The notes beneath the pieces were generated by a model that worked only from the letters and a program-made list of their open reading frames with translations, was not told the DNA's origin and did not search any database. Of a stretch of 41,781 nucleotides of DNA, positions 8,186 through 14,980 are shown in pieces (position 1 is the stretch's first letter; every line of letters starts with the position of its first letter). This stretch comes from a virus, in the IMG/VR virus record IMGVR_UViG_3300020455_001393, positions 1-41,781 of that record. One strand, written 5' to 3'. The position numbers and the translations under genes are program-made.

Positions 8186-8709
8186 TTACCAAAATCCATG
8201 TAGCCAAAAGCCAGTTGGCTATGCCAGAGGATAGCTACCGCGCCCTACTCCACAGAATAACAGGAAAAATGAGCTGCCTAAGCATGTCAGATTCGCAGCT
8301 GGAGTCGGTGCTGGCAGAAATGAAAACCAAAGGGTTTAAAGTTAAAAAATCCAGCAAGCGCCGCATGTCGCCGCCATCTTCAGGTACCGGACTCGATAAA
8401 ATACGCGCTATTTGGATCACCATGCACAAACAGGGTTTTGTGCGCGATGGCTCAGAAGCTGCTCTCGATGCCTATGTAAAACGCATGACCAGCAAGATTA
8501 ACGGAATTGGCGTAGACAGCGTTGCATGGCTCAACGAGACCATGGCATTTACGGTGCTGGAATCCCTTAAACGCTGGCACCGTCGCCTCATGGCCGAAAA
8601 ACTCATTGAGCAGGGTTTGACTGAGCTTTATGGCCACAGAAAAAGCTGGCACACCTCTACAGCGCCCTATGCCTATGTTGCGGCGGCATATGAGGGGCAA
8701 CAGTTGTGA
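8164..8709 (+). CDS. gemA: GemA / Mu gp16 family regulator
   Basis: A 181-aa protein of the Mu gp16/GemA family. Signatures are LITKIHVAKSQLAMPEDSYR and LLHRITGK near the start, a central KIRAIWITMHKQGFVRDGSE, and a C-terminal WLNETMAFTVLESLKRWHRRL. GemA of Mu is reported to modulate host gene expression and DNA supercoiling. The start at 8164 is set by the family N-terminus; the longer frame from 8044 is a shadow of the zinc-finger gene. The TGA overlaps the GTG of the Mor gene. Confidence 0.88.
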   Translation: MSERNNLITKIHVAKSQLAMPEDSYRALLHRITGKMSCLSMSDSQLESVLAEMKTKGFKVKKSSKRRMSPPSSGTGLDKIRAIWITMHKQGFVRDGSEAALDAYVKRMTSKINGIGVDSVAWLNETMAFTVLESLKRWHRRLMAEKLIEQGLTELYGHRKSWHTSTAPYAYVAAAYEGQQL

Positions 8710-9137
8710 ACGACCAAAACCAATTCAACTTTGACGACGATTTTGAGCAGCTGCTTGAACACCTGCCAGAGCTAACAAGTGATCGTGAGTTAGCCATGGC
8801 CCGCTACAAGGAGCACTTGTGGGCACTGGTGCTGCTATGCGAACGCAGACTAAAAGAAGCCGGGATAGCAGCTGATAAATCGTACCAGGTAAGCTGTGCG
8901 CTAATTGCTGAAATTGCTCACTACCAGGGCGGTGAATGCCGGTACCTGCCACGCGGCGACAAGTTAAAGCAAGAATTACGCGACATCCACATGTTTCGCT
9001 TGTGGCACAACCACAGCTGGCCTGTAGAACGAATTCATAAAGAGTACTGCCCCAACCTGAACCAAATTCAGGTTTACAAAATCTTGCGCACCAAACATCG
9101 GGAATATCGCAGCAAGATCCAACCAACGCTAATTTAG
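8706..9137 (+). CDS. mor: Mor-family middle transcription activator
   Basis: A 143-aa protein matching the Mor/C activator family. The diagnostic GGECRYLPRGDKL segment (about residues 77-89) is the dimer/strand region, and the C-terminal helix-turn-helix is HSWPVERIHKEYCPNLNQIQVYKILR. In Mu, Mor activates the middle promoter and its paralogue C the late promoters; only one such gene is visible here, so it may serve both roles. Start is GTG at 8706, overlapping the GemA stop. Confidence 0.9.
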   Translation: MNDQNQFNFDDDFEQLLEHLPELTSDRELAMARYKEHLWALVLLCERRLKEAGIAADKSYQVSCALIAEIAHYQGGECRYLPRGDKLKQELRDIHMFRLWHNHSWPVERIHKEYCPNLNQIQVYKILRTKHREYRSKIQPTLI

Positions 9138-9157
9138 CCACAATTGAAGGAAATCTA

Positions 9158-9370
9158 ATGAAAGGTCCTCAGCCACCTAACCCTGATATTGACATTGGAT
9201 TAGCTGCACTCTGTCAGTACGCGGAATACGGCCAAACACTAACCCAGCAAGAAATCGCTGAGGTGTGCGGTTGTACCAGAAGCTTTATCTATCAACTTGA
9301 ACATAAAGCTCTACGTAAATTTCGCAAACTCGCAGCCACAAGCTGCCTGCATGAATTTCTAGAAGACTAA
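9158..9370 (+). CDS. Small helix-turn-helix protein, sigma region 4-like
   Basis: A 70-aa protein with TQQEIAEVCGCTRSFIYQLEHKALRKFRK (about 29-57), the signature of sigma-70 region 4 style helix-turn-helix domains. It lies 20 bp after Mor with AAGGAAA upstream. A sigma-like or co-activator role beside Mor is plausible but inferred from position. Confidence 0.75.
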   Translation: MKGPQPPNPDIDIGLAALCQYAEYGQTLTQQEIAEVCGCTRSFIYQLEHKALRKFRKLAATSCLHEFLED

Positions 9371-9381
9371 CGAGGCCAACC

Positions 9382-9606
9382 ATGCTTGATTTTATACACC
9401 CGGATTATGACGCTGAGGGATTACCCTTGCTTGACATCGCTCATGAATCCCAAAACTTTACTTCGCAAGTGAACTGGCTAGCAGAAGACCTAGCCAGCCA
9501 CCCCATTGACACATCAAAAGCTTGGCTGGGCACGCTGCTGGTAAACGGCAAAGAATGCCAGGTGCAACTTGTTGTGACATCCGCTGAAATGATTGATGAG
9601 GGTTGA
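9382..9606 (+). CDS. Hypothetical protein, 74 aa
   Basis: Not recognised. It is acidic and soluble, with a predicted strand-rich second half (WLGTLLVNGKECQVQLVV). GAGG lies 7 bp upstream. The next gene starts 4 bp after its stop, with a ribosome site inside the end of this gene. Confidence 0.6.
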   Translation: MLDFIHPDYDAEGLPLLDIAHESQNFTSQVNWLAEDLASHPIDTSKAWLGTLLVNGKECQVQLVVTSAEMIDEG

Positions 9607-9609
9607 ACA

Positions 9610-10053
9610 GTGGAAAGTAAGAATAAATACCCTGTAAAACATTGCGATTACTGTGACCATGTTGGTATGGCATTTACTTTTATGACCGGTGAAACTGTCT
9701 GCAAAAAATGCCATTCAGAAATGCCGGTTGATTCTTCTGAATGTCGCTCTCTGATAGTGAAGCTCAAGAAAGAACTAGACAAGGAGCGCGTTAGAAAAGA
9801 GGCCAGCTACAAACAAGAGAAAATTCTTCAGCGTGAGGTTGACGAATTAAGAAAGCAGCGCTTTCGCTATTACAACGATGAGGAATACATCATTTTTATG
9901 GATGATGGAGAGGATTACCCAGAGTCAATGGTTTGTCCGGTTGTGATGTCTGCTGATCAATTTCGTGAGTTGTATAGTGCGAGAGAAACCATGCGTAAAT
10001 TGGCTGCTGACCCTGTATTTCAAACAATCACAAAGTTAACTAATAATTTTTAA
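9610..10053 (+). CDS. Zinc-finger/coiled-coil protein, 147 aa
   Basis: Starts with GTG at 9610 behind GAGGG. An N-terminal four-cysteine finger (CDYCDH and CKKCHS, residues about 12-36) is followed by a charged coiled coil (about 48-85) and an acidic C-terminal part. No family recognised. Probably nucleic-acid or protein binding. It precedes the ATPase gene by 20 bp. Confidence 0.65.
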   Translation: MESKNKYPVKHCDYCDHVGMAFTFMTGETVCKKCHSEMPVDSSECRSLIVKLKKELDKERVRKEASYKQEKILQREVDELRKQRFRYYNDEEYIIFMDDGEDYPESMVCPVVMSADQFRELYSARETMRKLAADPVFQTITKLTNNF

Positions 10054-10073
10054 CGAATAGGTAAGAATCAAAG

Positions 10074-10979
10074 ATGCTACACATACTCACCCAAGCGAGC
10101 CTGTCAGAGGCCGACTTTAACGAGAAAATCGACTTTGTGATCGAAGGCTTTATAACCAAGCGCATGATCACAATGGTTTACGCCGATGGCGGCAACGGTA
10201 AAAGCTGGCTGGCCTTTGCGTTAGCCAAATACTGCGCGATTAGAATGACTCAGGTGTTTTATCTGGATTTTGATAATCCACTTAGCGTACTTAAAGAACG
10301 GAACGTCCACGACCTGCTCATTGCCAGTCACCAAAACCTTCACTATGTGCAGCGTAGTAAAAGCCCGCTACCCTCTTATGAATTGCTGAAAACGCTATCT
10401 GAAAACGCCACAGCGAAACAGTTCGAAAATATGTTTTTTGTGATCGACAGCCTGCGGGATTTTGCCGATGTAAACAACGAAGCCAAAATAGCAGCTGTAA
10501 TGAATATGCTAAAAGACATACGAGAGGCTGGTGGCACTATCCTGATCTTAGGGCATAGCAACAAAGACGGCCGAAACTACCAGGGCAGCAACGCTATAAG
10601 AAACTCGGTAGACAACATGTACCGACTAAAAAAGCGTGAATTAGGCTCGAACGATTCGGTAGGTGTAATTCTGGAGGTTAAAAAAGAACGAGCAGCCATT
10701 GTTGATAAGGCGTTCGACATTAACCCAAACAGCCTGGATCTTATTGAAGTGGACTTAATTGAAGCCCAGGCCACCGAGCAGGATATAGAGTTCGTATCGC
10801 TGATTAAAAACATACTGCTACAAGATAGCCAGTTAAACAAAACTGACTTGCTCAACAAAGCCGGTTTCGCCAAAGACGATAAATCAGCCAGAGCCAGACT
10901 AGATAAGTACGATGGAATTTACTGGCAAAGTACTAAACGCCATACCCGCATTATCTACCAGCTAATTCAGAGTTGTTAA
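10074..10979 (+). CDS. RepA-like AAA ATPase (RecA-fold)
   Basis: A 301-aa ATPase. Walker A is GGNGKSW (39-45) and Walker B is MFFVIDSLRD (120-129, D125), followed by ILGHSNKDGRNYQGSNAIRNS-type sensor residues typical of RepA/RadA-like helicases of plasmids and phages. Residues about 240-300 resemble a winged-helix domain that may bind DNA. Mu itself has no such gene, so it may assist replication or recombination after transposition. The last codons lie in a GTTGT-repeat tract described separately. Confidence 0.8.
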   Translation: MLHILTQASLSEADFNEKIDFVIEGFITKRMITMVYADGGNGKSWLAFALAKYCAIRMTQVFYLDFDNPLSVLKERNVHDLLIASHQNLHYVQRSKSPLPSYELLKTLSENATAKQFENMFFVIDSLRDFADVNNEAKIAAVMNMLKDIREAGGTILILGHSNKDGRNYQGSNAIRNSVDNMYRLKKRELGSNDSVGVILEVKKERAAIVDKAFDINPNSLDLIEVDLIEAQATEQDIEFVSLIKNILLQDSQLNKTDLLNKAGFAKDDKSARARLDKYDGIYWQSTKRHTRIIYQLIQSC

Positions 10980-10995
10980 AGTTGTAAGGGTTGTA
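10969..10995 (+). repeat. 27-bp repeat, copy 1 (inverted relative to 25712-25738)
   Basis: Three GTTGT units spaced 9-11 bp apart at the end of the ATPase gene. The reverse complement matches 25712-25738 at about 25 of 27 positions. RNA from this strand would be complementary to the late mRNA at the second copy. Confidence 0.65.
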
Positions 10996-11021
10996 GGTAT
11001 TCTGCCAACAACCCGCCTTTT
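10988..11021 (+). terminator. Hairpin after the ATPase gene, weak terminator
   Basis: GGGTTGT (10988-10994) pairs with ACAACCC (11008-11014), continued after one mismatch by GGT/GCC. It is followed by GCCTTTTC. The stem is good but the T-run is short, so termination would be partial. Confidence 0.5.
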
Positions 11022-11056
11022 CAATAACCCGCTGCTTTACTTCATATTTATTGACA

Positions 11057-11276
11057 GTCCAAAAGCCTGCCATTAAGGTAGCGACACTAAAACTACAAAG
11101 CGGTAATCCGCACCCGATAGCCATGCGGCCTTCTGTGCCCTTAACAGCACAGATCCGTCCGTAATGGCCGGGTGGAGAGGCGTTAATAAAACACCCGCAA
11201 GGGGAATAGGCCCGAAGCTGCTTTGTAGGCTTTAGTTGACACCCGGCTACCAGTATAAGGCTGGCCCGTGTAATCC
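11057..11276 (+). ncRNA. Structured RNA candidate, resembling a HEARO/omega-RNA scaffold
   Basis: No credible gene lies in 10980-11404, and the middle of it is GC-rich and dense in pairing. In order: CTGCC/GGTAG hairpin with ATTAA loop (11067-11081, one G-U); GCGG/CCGC with TAAT loop (11100-11111); a composite helix of CACCC (11111-11115) with GGGTG (11170-11174), GGCC (11127-11130) with GGCC (11166-11169), and TCTGTGC (11132-11138) with GCACAGA (11147-11153); then CCAG/CTGG near 11250-11264. CACCCG recurs at 11192 and 11240 and could compete for the same partner, as in a pseudoknot. The order of single-stranded motifs (GACACTAAAACT, CCCGATAGCC, GGGGAATAGGCCCGAAGC, GGCTTTAGTTGACACCCGG) resembles, from memory, omega-RNA scaffolds of IscB systems. 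No IscB gene is adjacent. The ends are approximate. Confidence 0.5.
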
Positions 11277-11288
11277 AATAAATTCAGA

Positions 11289-11318
11289 GGATAACAACAG
11301 TTTAGTTTTTAATTATCC
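11289..11318 (+). other. GGATAA/TTATCC hairpin downstream of the RNA candidate
   Basis: GGATAA (11289-11294) pairs with TTATCC (11313-11318) around an 18-nt T-rich loop. It lies between the RNA candidate and the 57-aa gene. It could be the 3' hairpin of the RNA or a leader structure of the next gene. Confidence 0.35.
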
Positions 11319-11404
11319 GTCAGTTTTTAGCGAGTACAACAGTACAAAAACAAAAATAGCTGATAGCCGAATAACCCAAGGAAAATTTGCATGGAGTAAC
11401 GCAA

Positions 11405-11578
11405 ATGGAAGATATTCGAGTATTGGATGAACTGAACATACTAACCACCTGTCAAAAAGTAATTTCTGATCTATTGGGGGCCGCCCCAGACGGACATTGT
11501 TCTACACACCAACTTGCCTTGTTAATGGGCTACATAGCTTCACAACAAGAAAAGCTCATTGAGCAAATCGGGAAATAA
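11405..11578 (+). CDS. Small hypothetical phage protein, 57 aa
   Basis: MEDIRVLDELN start at 11405 with GGAG at 11392-11395. It is helical, with a PDGHCSTHQLALLMGYIASQ segment that I believe recurs in small proteins of other phages. An ATG at 11387 in the same frame lacks a good ribosome site. Soluble; function unknown. Confidence 0.6.
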   Translation: MEDIRVLDELNILTTCQKVISDLLGAAPDGHCSTHQLALLMGYIASQQEKLIEQIGK

Positions 11579-11585
11579 ATTAAAT

Positions 11586-11606
11586 GCCCGTTTACTCGGG
11601 CCTTTA
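11586..11606 (+). terminator. Candidate intrinsic terminator
   Basis: GCCCG (11586-11590), TTTACT loop, CGGGC (11597-11601), then CTTT. It follows the 57-aa gene by a few bases and separates it from the zinc-ribbon moron, which probably has its own promoter. Confidence 0.5.
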
Positions 11607-11624
11607 AACTCGAAACACCTTTCA

Positions 11625-11685
11625 TTCGCAATCAATTTATACTTGGTAAGTGTTTAAATTTGACGTAATTGAATTTGCGATCAAT
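11625..11685. repeat. Imperfect 12-bp direct repeat upstream of the moron
   Basis: TTCGCAATCAAT (11625-11636) and TTTGCGATCAAT (11674-11685), 10/12 identical and 49 bp apart. A TTGACG -35-like element (11660-11665) lies between them, but no strong -10 is visible. Possibly an operator pair for an independently expressed gene. Confidence 0.35.
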
Positions 11686-11714
11686 CCTATGCCACTTTCA
11701 GGGAGTGAAATTAA

Positions 11715-12422
11715 ATGTCATTACGAAATTGCAAAGAGTGTAACCACAAGGTTAGTACTAGTGCGAGTAGCTGTCCTAACTGTGGCGCCAAGCAGCCGCC
11801 AAGAACGTCCAGAGTTACTTGGTTAGTATTATTGTTAATCGGTTCTATTTTTTTAGCATCGTTTTTTACAGATGAAACACCTTTAACGAAAATCGACCGT
11901 TCAAATATTGTAAAGGCCGAAAAAACCAAAGAGTCAGAAAAAAGCGAAACAGTAAAATTACAAAAGCCCAGATGGAGGACTTTTGATTCAGTTAACGAAA
12001 TGACTGGAGAACGCAGTTTTTACGCTACCTCTCCACCCACTTATTCAACTAAGCCGATGTCTTTCCCGTACACTGGCGTAGAAGCTTCCCTAACAGTAGG
12101 GTGTTCGCGAGATAGCTATTGGGCATATGTCTTTTTTACTACTGCTCCAAACTTAACTAACGATGAAACAAAAGATGGCTACAATCTGATTTCTAGCAGG
12201 GTTAAATGGGACGATGACCTTTCTACCTTGTATTTAACACAAGAATGGGGTTCTAAATTCTTACAATTTAGAAATGATGAAGCCGTAGTTGAAAAGATAA
12301 AAATAAGTGAAGAAGCATTGTTAGAGTTACACTGGCATAGTCAAGAGAACGTGTACTTCCGATTCAATCTGAATGGTTCAACAAAAGCAATAAATGAGAT
12401 TTTTAGTAAATGTAATCTTTAA
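11715..12422 (+). CDS. Zinc-ribbon membrane protein (probable moron)
   Basis: A 235-aa protein. An N-terminal zinc ribbon (Cys6, Cys9, Cys20, Cys23, ending CPNCGAKQPP) is followed by one membrane helix (about 34-50, WLVLLLIGSIFLASFF) and a strand-rich domain of about 170 residues, probably outside the membrane. Lower GC than its neighbours, flanked by a terminator-like hairpin and its own leader, and with a ribosome site AGGGAG upstream. This is the look of a lysogenic-conversion gene rather than a structural phage gene. Function not recognised. Confidence 0.7.
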   Translation: MSLRNCKECNHKVSTSASSCPNCGAKQPPRTSRVTWLVLLLIGSIFLASFFTDETPLTKIDRSNIVKAEKTKESEKSETVKLQKPRWRTFDSVNEMTGERSFYATSPPTYSTKPMSFPYTGVEASLTVGCSRDSYWAYVFFTTAPNLTNDETKDGYNLISSRVKWDDDLSTLYLTQEWGSKFLQFRNDEAVVEKIKISEEALLELHWHSQENVYFRFNLNGSTKAINEIFSKCNL

Positions 12423-12427
12423 ACAAT

Positions 12428-12480
12428 ACCCAAGCCCAGACTAATCTCAATTCCCCCGCCGCTATCACTACGATGGCGGC
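12428..12480 (+). promoter_or_regulatory. Shared leader with hairpin, copy A (lysis operon)
   Basis: ACCCAAGCCCAGACTAA (12428-12444) matches 23471-23487 at 16 of 17 bases. A GC-rich hairpin follows: GCCGC (12458-12462) with GCGGC (12476-12480), directly abutting the endolysin ATG. By position it corresponds to the Mu late lysis promoter region. No ribosome site is visible before the ATG. Confidence 0.55.
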
Positions 12481-13005
12481 ATGAACCAAGAAAATCCAAC
12501 CTACTATTACGGCCTGAAATCAAAGATTCAGGCCATTGTGTTAGCCACCGAAGTTTGCGCGGTACTGGGCAACGGTGCGCATAACCGTGGCATAAATCTG
12601 CTGTTAGAAACTGCAGCGGCTGAGACCTGCCTGGGGCTGTACGAAGATCCTACGCCTGGTGGCGCAGGCATGGGCCTTTGCCAAATCGATTACATTGGGT
12701 TTCGCGATATTCAGCGCAGAACCCGCCCCCATATTGTTAAGTTAATCAAAAAAGAATTTGGGTACGACATTACCAACGTAATGCACGTAGACCTGATTAA
12801 CGACCCCAAACTGAGCTTTATATTTTGTCGGTTGCATTATCGTCTTCGCCCGGAAGACATCCCAAATACGTTACGTGGCAGAGCTGAGTACTGGAAGCAG
12901 TTTTACAACTCCCAGGCTGGCAAGGGCACGGTAGAACATTACCTTCGCAATGCTAACACCTTCCTGTATCGCTTAACCGAAGAAGACTTGGCGGGTGCGC
13001 TATGA
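12481..13005 (+). CDS. Endolysin, lytic transglycosylase-like
   Basis: A 174-aa protein. ETAAAETCLG (43-52) supplies the candidate catalytic glutamate, and GAGMGLCQID (61-70) matches the GxGLxQ motif of SLT-type lytic transglycosylases, so it probably cleaves peptidoglycan at the end of infection. No signal peptide, so it should need the holin encoded two genes downstream. The start codon has no clear Shine-Dalgarno and follows a hairpin. The stop overlaps the next start. Confidence 0.75.
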   Translation: MNQENPTYYYGLKSKIQAIVLATEVCAVLGNGAHNRGINLLLETAAAETCLGLYEDPTPGGAGMGLCQIDYIGFRDIQRRTRPHIVKLIKKEFGYDITNVMHVDLINDPKLSFIFCRLHYRLRPEDIPNTLRGRAEYWKQFYNSQAGKGTVEHYLRNANTFLYRLTEEDLAGAL

Positions 13006-13271
13006 CAATAAGCCGCCGTAACCGCGAATGGTTCGAGTCTGGAAGACTGGCCAGATTGAAAGCCGAAGCACAAAGCCAGAAAAGTGGCGAGCTTTCGATT
13101 TTGCCTGAAAGTAGTCATAACGCCACTGCACATAGTTTTTGGCGTCAAGGCTGGAACAGTGTTACCCGACAAGATCTTAACGAGTACCTGAACCAATCAT
13201 CATCTACGCGTAATGCCGCTGCAAAACATCAGCTAGCCCAGTTACGCCATCAATTAGGAGCGCAACCTTAA
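13002..13271 (+). CDS. Hypothetical lysis-region protein, 89 aa
   Basis: Not recognised. Basic and Gln/Ser-rich (RRNREWFESGRLARLKAEAQSQ at the start), without membrane segments. It starts 4 bp inside the endolysin gene (ATGA) and its stop meets the holin start at 13271, so it is a coupled middle gene of the lysis cassette. Confidence 0.65.
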   Translation: MTISRRNREWFESGRLARLKAEAQSQKSGELSILPESSHNATAHSFWRQGWNSVTRQDLNEYLNQSSSTRNAAAKHQLAQLRHQLGAQP

Positions 13272-13777
13272 TGGCACCTCTCATATCTACATTGCTAACA
13301 GCAGGTCCTTCGCTGATTAGATTATTCGGTAAAAGCCAAGGCGGAAACATCGAGCGCACCACAGAAACTATCTCAGCAGTTCTAGATACAATTCAAGGCA
13401 AACCTTCGCAGGAGCAAGTAAACCGTTTGCAGGCGGTAGTAGATAGCCTACCACCTGAAGAGGTTACAAAACTAAAAGTCAATCTGGAACAAATTGCCGC
13501 TGAACGCGAAAAGAACCGTCTAGATTACGACTTGGCAATGCATACCGAACAACAAAAAACCATTCGCAGCGTCGACCCTAAAGGCGTGCGGCCAGAAACC
13601 GCTAATCGCCACAGCTACTACACCATGCTGTATGTCTGTGCGTTTGAAGTTGCCGAAGCATTTGGTTATGGCACAGGGGCCAGTATGGAGCTGGCAATGC
13701 TTATCGCTTCACCCACTCTGGCCTATTTCGGTTTCAGAACCTTCGATAAGTTCAGTAAGCAAGGAGCCAGCAACTAA
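13271..13777 (+). CDS. Holin, 3TM (GTA-type) family
   Basis: A 168-aa protein with an N-terminal hydrophobic stretch (APLISTLLTAGPSLIRLFG), a charged helical middle, and two C-terminal membrane helices (YYTMLYVCAFEVAEAFG and MELAMLIASPTLAYFGF). The REKNRLDYDLA and VRPETANRHSY segments fit the 3TM holin family first named for gene transfer agent release. It should form the membrane pore that lets the endolysin reach the wall. Ribosome site AGGAG at 13256-13260. Confidence 0.75.
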   Translation: MAPLISTLLTAGPSLIRLFGKSQGGNIERTTETISAVLDTIQGKPSQEQVNRLQAVVDSLPPEEVTKLKVNLEQIAAEREKNRLDYDLAMHTEQQKTIRSVDPKGVRPETANRHSYYTMLYVCAFEVAEAFGYGTGASMELAMLIASPTLAYFGFRTFDKFSKQGASN

Positions 13778-14010
13778 TGGATATTGCCGACGAAGCGCAA
13801 CGCAGAAGTGCGTATTTTCACGAGCTGGCAATGCAAAATCGAGCGTTCGATTTGCCACCTGTTCCCCCGCGTAACAAAGCGCCTGATGGCACACCACTGT
13901 GTGTCGATTGCGATTTAGATATCACCGAGCGCCGCCGCATTATTGGCAGTGCTCAGCGCTGCTCAGATTGTCAACACGACCACGAAAAAAGGAACCGCAA
14001 TCATGGATGA
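13777..14010 (+). CDS. TraR/DksA-type zinc finger protein
   Basis: A 77-aa protein with C-x2-C and C-x2-C pairs (CVDCDLDITERRRII, CSDCQHDHE), the TraR/DksA zinc finger seen as a small gene in many Mu-like and P2-like phages. TraR binds RNA polymerase at the secondary channel; whether this short form does so is unknown. The start overlaps the holin stop (TAATG). Confidence 0.85.
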   Translation: MDIADEAQRRSAYFHELAMQNRAFDLPPVPPRNKAPDGTPLCVDCDLDITERRRIIGSAQRCSDCQHDHEKRNRNHG

Positions 14011-14425
14011 CGTTATTCAACACATCAGCGACAACTGGAAGTTTTACACCGTTTTAATAGCGATACTGGGTGCTGCTGGGCTGTTTTGGCTCAGCAAGTA
14101 CTTTGCGACTAAGAAAGATCTGGAAGCCCACACCATTAGCGTTCGTGAACGGTTTGAGAATAACGAAACTTCCGTTCGCGAGCGGTTCGAAATGAACGAA
14201 GCCAAACTCACCAAGCAACAGCTGGAGCATTACAAGCTAAGAGACATCGTAAACGAACTGGACGGGCACATTAAATACCTGCCCACTGCACAAGACAGCC
14301 AGGCATTACGTGAATCTATGGCCCGTCTGGAGGGTCGTTTAGAAAGCGTTGAACCCATGTTTAAACAGATTTTAAACCAATACAACATGCTCGTTGAAAA
14401 CGAACTACGCGGGGAGAAAAAGTAG
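14003..14425 (+). CDS. DUF2730 family membrane/coiled-coil protein
   Basis: A 140-aa protein, MDDVIQHISDNWKFYTVL start, one membrane helix (about 13-33) and a long coiled coil, matching the DUF2730 family found before the terminase genes of Mu-like phages. Residues about 47-70 contain a near-repeat, SVRERFENNE then SVRERFEMNE. Start at 14003 with AAGGAA upstream. It may be a spanin-like or structural accessory; unproven. Confidence 0.75.
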   Translation: MDDVIQHISDNWKFYTVLIAILGAAGLFWLSKYFATKKDLEAHTISVRERFENNETSVRERFEMNEAKLTKQQLEHYKLRDIVNELDGHIKYLPTAQDSQALRESMARLEGRLESVEPMFKQILNQYNMLVENELRGEKK

Positions 14426-14426
14426 C

Positions 14427-14720
14427 ATGGCCATCACTCAGATTATGAACGAACACGAACGGCTAAGCATTTTGCATTGCCTGGCAGCAATGGATGACTA
14501 CGCCGCCAACAACAGCATTATCCAGTCAGTGTGTGCCCAGTACGGCAACACCATGACCATGGATAAAATTGGTACCCATCTTTTCTGGTTAAAAGAGCAA
14601 GGCTTAGTAACGCTCGATAACCACGAAAGCTACACCATTGCCAAAATCACCCAGCGCGGCCTGGACGTTGAAAAAGGCTTGGCCACGCAACCCGGCGTTA
14701 AACGCCCAGGACCAAGGTAG
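14427..14720 (+). CDS. Winged-helix phage protein (Mu gp26 position)
   Basis: A 97-aa protein with a winged-helix fold (LSILHCLAAMDDYAANNSIIQSV; HLFWLKEQGLVTLD; AKITQRGLDVEKG). It resembles the VpaChn25_0724 family of small phage proteins that sit just before the small terminase in Mu-like genomes. Start at 14427, one base past the previous stop, with GGGGAG upstream. Confidence 0.75.
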   Translation: MAITQIMNEHERLSILHCLAAMDDYAANNSIIQSVCAQYGNTMTMDKIGTHLFWLKEQGLVTLDNHESYTIAKITQRGLDVEKGLATQPGVKRPGPR

Positions 14721-14725
14721 TCAAT

Positions 14726-14980
14726 ATGGCGCACCGCAGAACAGCAACAAAAATGGAAAAGCAAATCATAGAACGGCTTGTCCATGCATTTATCATTTCT
14801 GAAATTGGTAATGAAGTGATCGCCAAAGACTTTCAGGAACATGCCCAAAGCTACCGTGAGTATATGCGCAAGGAATTCCCTCACTGGTTTCGGCTGCTGG
14901 ATGAATTTCAAGCAGTCGTGCCGCGTGTGAGAAAGCAACTTCTCGCCGAGTTTGAAAAAGACAAAAAGAAGAACCCATGA
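14726..14980 (+). CDS. Hypothetical protein, 84 aa
   Basis: Not recognised. Helical and charged, ending in a lysine-rich tail, with a possible DNA-binding character. The stop overlaps the small-terminase start (ATGA), so the two are coupled. Confidence 0.65.
   Translation: MAHRRTATKMEKQIIERLVHAFIISEIGNEVIAKDFQEHAQSYREYMRKEFPHWFRLLDEFQAVVPRVRKQLLAEFEKDKKKNP

Noticed and set aside
8725-9141. 138-aa minus-strand frame opposite the Mor gene
   Set aside because: Mor matches a known family on the plus strand; this frame is its antisense shadow.
11051-11079. Perfect TTGACA -35 with TAAGGT 17 bp downstream
   Set aside because: The -10 match is weak (3/6), and its start point would remove the first hairpin of the RNA candidate, so it may be chance.
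11236-11430. 64-aa forward frame starting within the structured RNA region
   Set aside because: No ribosome site, composition unlike other genes, and it overlaps both the RNA candidate and the better supported gene at 11405.
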